Assembly (NCBI GenBank): GCA_902613915.1
Contig: CACMJB010000001.1
Location: forward strand, 1 to 64,000
Direction: 5' to 3'
Length of the DNA: 64,000 nucleotides
Origin: an uncultured Pelagibacteraceae bacterium
Lineage (GTDB): Bacteria; Pseudomonadota; Alphaproteobacteria; Pelagibacterales; Pelagibacteraceae
In this document: piece by piece, positions 61,128 through 64,000 of the stretch
Layout of the letters: every line of letters starts with the position of its first letter
Position numbering within the stretch: position 1 is the first letter of the stretch
Program-made: the position numbers and the translations under genes
Notes under the pieces: generated by a model
Database searches by the model: none
Told to the model about the DNA's origin: nothing
What the model saw: only the letters and a program-made list of their open reading frames with translations

Positions 61128-61400
61128 ATGTTTGAAAATCTAGAGCAGTTAATAAAAACTATTAGGGAGAGGAAAAATTCTTCTCCTGATAAATCCTATA
61201 CAAATAAACTTCTTAACGATAAAAACCTAAGTGTTGCAAAAGTAAAAGAGGAAATAGGAGAATTAATTGAGGCTGTAGAACAAGATTCTAATAAAATTCA
61301 CGAAGCTACGGATGTTTTTTATCATTTAATGGTTTACCTAGAAGCTAATAATATTAAGATTGAAGACGTAATGAGTGAACTTAAGAAAAGACAAAAATGA
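61128..61400 (+). CDS. hisE: Phosphoribosyl-ATP pyrophosphatase
   Basis: Short MazG-like HisE pattern (KVKEEIGELIEAVEQD..EATDVFYHLMVYLEAN) after hisF. Confidence 0.92.
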   Translation: MFENLEQLIKTIRERKNSSPDKSYTNKLLNDKNLSVAKVKEEIGELIEAVEQDSNKIHEATDVFYHLMVYLEANNIKIEDVMSELKKRQK

Positions 61401-61753
61401 GTTACGATAAAAATAATATTTTTGCAAAAATTCTTAGAGGGGAAATACCGTGCAAGAAAGTTTATGAAAATGATTATGTTTTATCTTTTCACGATATAAA
61501 CCCCCAAAAAAAAATTCATGTTTTGGTAATACCTAAAGGTGAATACAAAAATTTGGACGATTTTACTGCTAATGCCTCTGATAAAGAAATAGTTGAGTTT
61601 AATAAAGCTATTACTCATGTATCAAATTTAGTTGGCGCTAAAGAGTCTGGTTATAGAGCATTAACAAATTTAGGAATTGATGGAGGTCAGGAAGTTCCTC
61701 ATCTACATTTTCATATTTTTGCTGGTGAAAAAATTGGAAAAATGGTGAACTAA
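61397..61753 (+). CDS. HIT family protein (HinT-like)
   Basis: NIFAKILRGEIPCKKVYEND; GQEVPHLHFHIFAG. Confidence 0.95.
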   Translation: MSYDKNNIFAKILRGEIPCKKVYENDYVLSFHDINPQKKIHVLVIPKGEYKNLDDFTANASDKEIVEFNKAITHVSNLVGAKESGYRALTNLGIDGGQEVPHLHFHIFAGEKIGKMVN

Positions 61754-62259
61754 TGGTTTCAAGAGTTCGAAGATATTTTTTAGAAATAAAAGATTTTAGC
61801 AAACTTATCGATTTAAACTTACCTGAAAACTATAAAATAATTTTAGATGATAAAAAAGATTTTCAATTAAATAAGTTTTTTTACAAACAAATAGGCATTG
61901 ATCATTATTGGAGAGATAGACTTCTTTGGTCTGATAAAGAATGGTTTAAATATGTTTCAAATAAAAATTTAGAAACACATATATTAAAAAATGAAGATGA
62001 TTTAATTGGTTACTATGAGCAAGAATATCACCCAAATTTGAATGAAGTAGAATTGATTAATATGGGAGTACTAAAAGAATTTAGAGGACAAAAATTAGGT
62101 TCCACGCTTTTAAACCATGCAATAGCTAGTGCTTCTAGAAAAAATCCAAGTAGAATGTGGGTACATACTTGTAGCTTAGATCATAAGCATGCTTTACGAA
62201 ATTATAAATCAAAAGGTTTTGAAATTTTCAAAGAAGAAGAAATAGATTTTGTAGCTTAA
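61753..62259 (+). CDS. GNAT family N-acetyltransferase
   Basis: VELINMGVLKEFRGQKLGSTLLNHAIASA GNAT motif A. Confidence 0.88.
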   Translation: MVSRVRRYFLEIKDFSKLIDLNLPENYKIILDDKKDFQLNKFFYKQIGIDHYWRDRLLWSDKEWFKYVSNKNLETHILKNEDDLIGYYEQEYHPNLNEVELINMGVLKEFRGQKLGSTLLNHAIASASRKNPSRMWVHTCSLDHKHALRNYKSKGFEIFKEEEIDFVA

Positions 62260-62816
62260 TTTATCTCAGGTATTTTAAAAGTATCTTTCTTATAGACATC
62301 ATTTTTAGCAACAACATTCAATGTAAAATTTATATTATTGTTGTATTGATCGATAATTTTCCAACCTTTTAAGTCCAAATTTTTTTTATCAAACATAACC
62401 GACACTTGACTCTCACCTGAATAATCTAGTTTTATCATTTGATCATTTACTTCTAATTCACTTAATTGAACTATTTCTAATAATTTATCTTTATATAAGA
62501 TATTTAAAAATGGAGATTTTGATATGGGATAATAGTAAGTTTTATTATATTTTTTTTGAGTAATTGCTAATCTTTTATTATTTATAATTAGTTCTTTCTC
62601 TTTATCATCAAAGTAATCACATTTTAATTTTCCTGGAAACTCTAAAAGGCAGCTACCTTTTTCTGTCTTATCATTGATTAATTGATTAAAAGTAAATTCT
62701 AATGAATTTAAATTATTCAGTTGATTAATTATTTGATCTTTTTCATTTGCAAAGAGATTTGCAGTTAGAAAAAAAAAGATTAAGAACAGTTTAAAGAACT
62801 TCACGTTTACCAACAT
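62256..62816 (-). CDS. lolA: Outer membrane lipoprotein carrier protein LolA; real start may be slightly downstream
   Basis: Signal peptide; [32 protein letters not shown]; downstream of ftsK. Confidence 0.85.
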   Translation of the reverse strand: MLVNVKFFKLFLIFFFLTANLFANEKDQIINQLNNLNSLEFTFNQLINDKTEKGSCLLEFPGKLKCDYFDDKEKELIINNKRLAITQKKYNKTYYYPISKSPFLNILYKDKLLEIVQLSELEVNDQMIKLDYSGESQVSVMFDKKNLDLKGWKIIDQYNNNINFTLNVVAKNDVYKKDTFKIPEIN

Positions 62817-64000
62817 GATTTGCTTTACTAACGATACCTTTTTCTTCCATCATATCAATAATTCTTGCAGCTCTATTGTAGCCAATTTGAAGTTTCCTTT
62901 GCAAGAAACTTGTAGAAGCCTTGCCTTCTGATTTTATAATATCAACTGCTTGAGTATATAATTCATCTGCATCTCCATCACTTTCATCTACAGAAGTGCT
63001 TCCAGTTGTTTCTAAAGCTGTAATTTCATCCATATAATCTGGTTCACCTTGAGCCCTAATAGAGTTAGTAATTTTCTCTATTTCATTTTCTGATACAAAC
63101 GGACCGTGAATTCTGACTATTCTGTTTGCTGATGACATGAAAAGCATATCACCTTTTCCTAAAAGTTGTTCTGCTCCTTGCTCTCCTAAGATCGTTCTAC
63201 TGTCTATTTTAGAACTTACTTGAAAAGATATTCTCGTTGGAAAATTCGCTTTAATTGTGCCTGTAATAACATCAACACTCGGTCTTTGAGTTGCCATGAT
63301 AATATGAATACCTGCAGCTCTAGCCATCTGAGATAATTTTTGAATATAATTTTCTATTTCTTTGCCAGCCACAAGCATCAGATCTGACATCTCGTCAACT
63401 ACTACAACAATGTAAGGCATTTTTAATTTATGTTTAGCGTTGTAACCATCTATGTTTCTAACTCCTACCTTACTCATTAACTTGTACCTGCTGTTCATTT
63501 CTTTAACTGTCCAAGCAAGCGCTGAAGTTGCTTTTTTTGCATCAGTAATAACTGGAGTTAATAAATGCGGAATCCCCTCATAAGTGGATAGCTCTAACAT
63601 TTTAGGATCGATTAAAATAAATTTACAAAGATCAGGATTCAATTTGTACAGCAGCGAAACGATTATCGTATTGATACAGACTGATTTACCTGAACCAGTT
63701 GTTCCAGCAATTAATAGATGAGGCATGGTTGTTAGATCACCTACAATAGGCATTCCCGAAATACTTTTTCCAAGTGCAATAGGAAGCTTCACATCTTTCT
63801 TTTGAAATTTCTCATAAGAAATTATTTCTCTTAGTGAAACACTTTCTCTTGTCTCATTAGGTATTTCTATACCAACTGTATTTTTACCTGGTATAACCGA
63901 TACCCTTGCTGATGTGGAACTAGTATTTCTAGCTAAATCCTCTGATAGGTTTATAATTTTTGAAACTTTAACTCCCGGCGCAGGTTCAAACTCATATAAG
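62791..64000 (-). CDS. ftsK: DNA translocase FtsK, partial (N-terminal part beyond window end)
   Basis: [27 protein letters not shown]-terminal gamma winged-helix ([25 protein letters not shown]); same frame stays open to 64000 ([33 protein letters not shown]). Confidence 0.97.
   Translation of the reverse strand, partial: LYEFEPAPGVKVSKIINLSEDLARNTSSTSARVSVIPGKNTVGIEIPNETRESVSLREIISYEKFQKKDVKLPIALGKSISGMPIVGDLTTMPHLLIAGTTGSGKSVCINTIIVSLLYKLNPDLCKFILIDPKMLELSTYEGIPHLLTPVITDAKKATSALAWTVKEMNSRYKLMSKVGVRNIDGYNAKHKLKMPYIVVVVDEMSDLMLVAGKEIENYIQKLSQMARAAGIHIIMATQRPSVDVITGTIKANFPTRISFQVSSKIDSRTILGEQGAEQLLGKGDMLFMSSANRIVRIHGPFVSENEIEKITNSIRAQGEPDYMDEITALETTGSTSVDESDGDADELYTQAVDIIKSEGKASTSFLQRKLQIGYNRAARIIDMMEEKGIVSKANHVGKREVL

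Noticed and set aside
1-64000. Search for CRISPR arrays, transposases, integrases, phage genes, toxin-antitoxin or defence modules
   Set aside because: None recognised: no spaced direct-repeat array and no relevant protein motifs in the ORF set.

Overview
This is a dense, AT-rich window of chromosome that looks like a streamlined alphaproteobacterium of the SAR11/Pelagibacterales type. That assignment is an inference from low GC, very short spacers, overlapping genes and gene content; no search was run. Most of the window is housekeeping or known metabolism: ffh/dapF/ftsY; an amidase + TRAP transporter locus; a glycolate and 2-hydroxyacid oxidation cluster (glcDEF, FMN-dependent alpha-hydroxyacid dehydrogenase, aminotransferase); cytochrome c maturation (ccmCDEFGH); argG, folD, hemDC, tsaD; acetyl-CoA synthetase with a DUF4212/SSS symporter; rpe, purH, rho, hemJHE; maf-aroE-coaE-dnaQ; secB, hslVU; hisBHAFE; lolA and ftsK. 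One tRNA-Gly(GCC) is present. I found no CRISPR array, transposase, integrase, prophage or obvious defence system. Points worth a second look: (1) a candidate oriC between hemE and ppsR; (2) a strongly structured ~120-nt intergenic element between ffh and dapF; (3) a long stem-loop between hspQ and ccmC; (4) a ~65-residue Lys/Arg-rich N-terminal extension on acetyl-CoA synthetase; (5) a MaoC-like + SDR fusion protein downstream of tsaD; (6) a 59-aa membrane ORF missed by the ORF track; (7) a perfect 18-bp palindrome upstream of the DUF4212/SSS symporter; (8) repeated 3'-end overlaps of convergent genes, three of them sharing the same TTAA stop tetranucleotide; (9) a small glycan-type cassette flanking the tRNA. 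I did not see a clear, wholly new multi-gene system.
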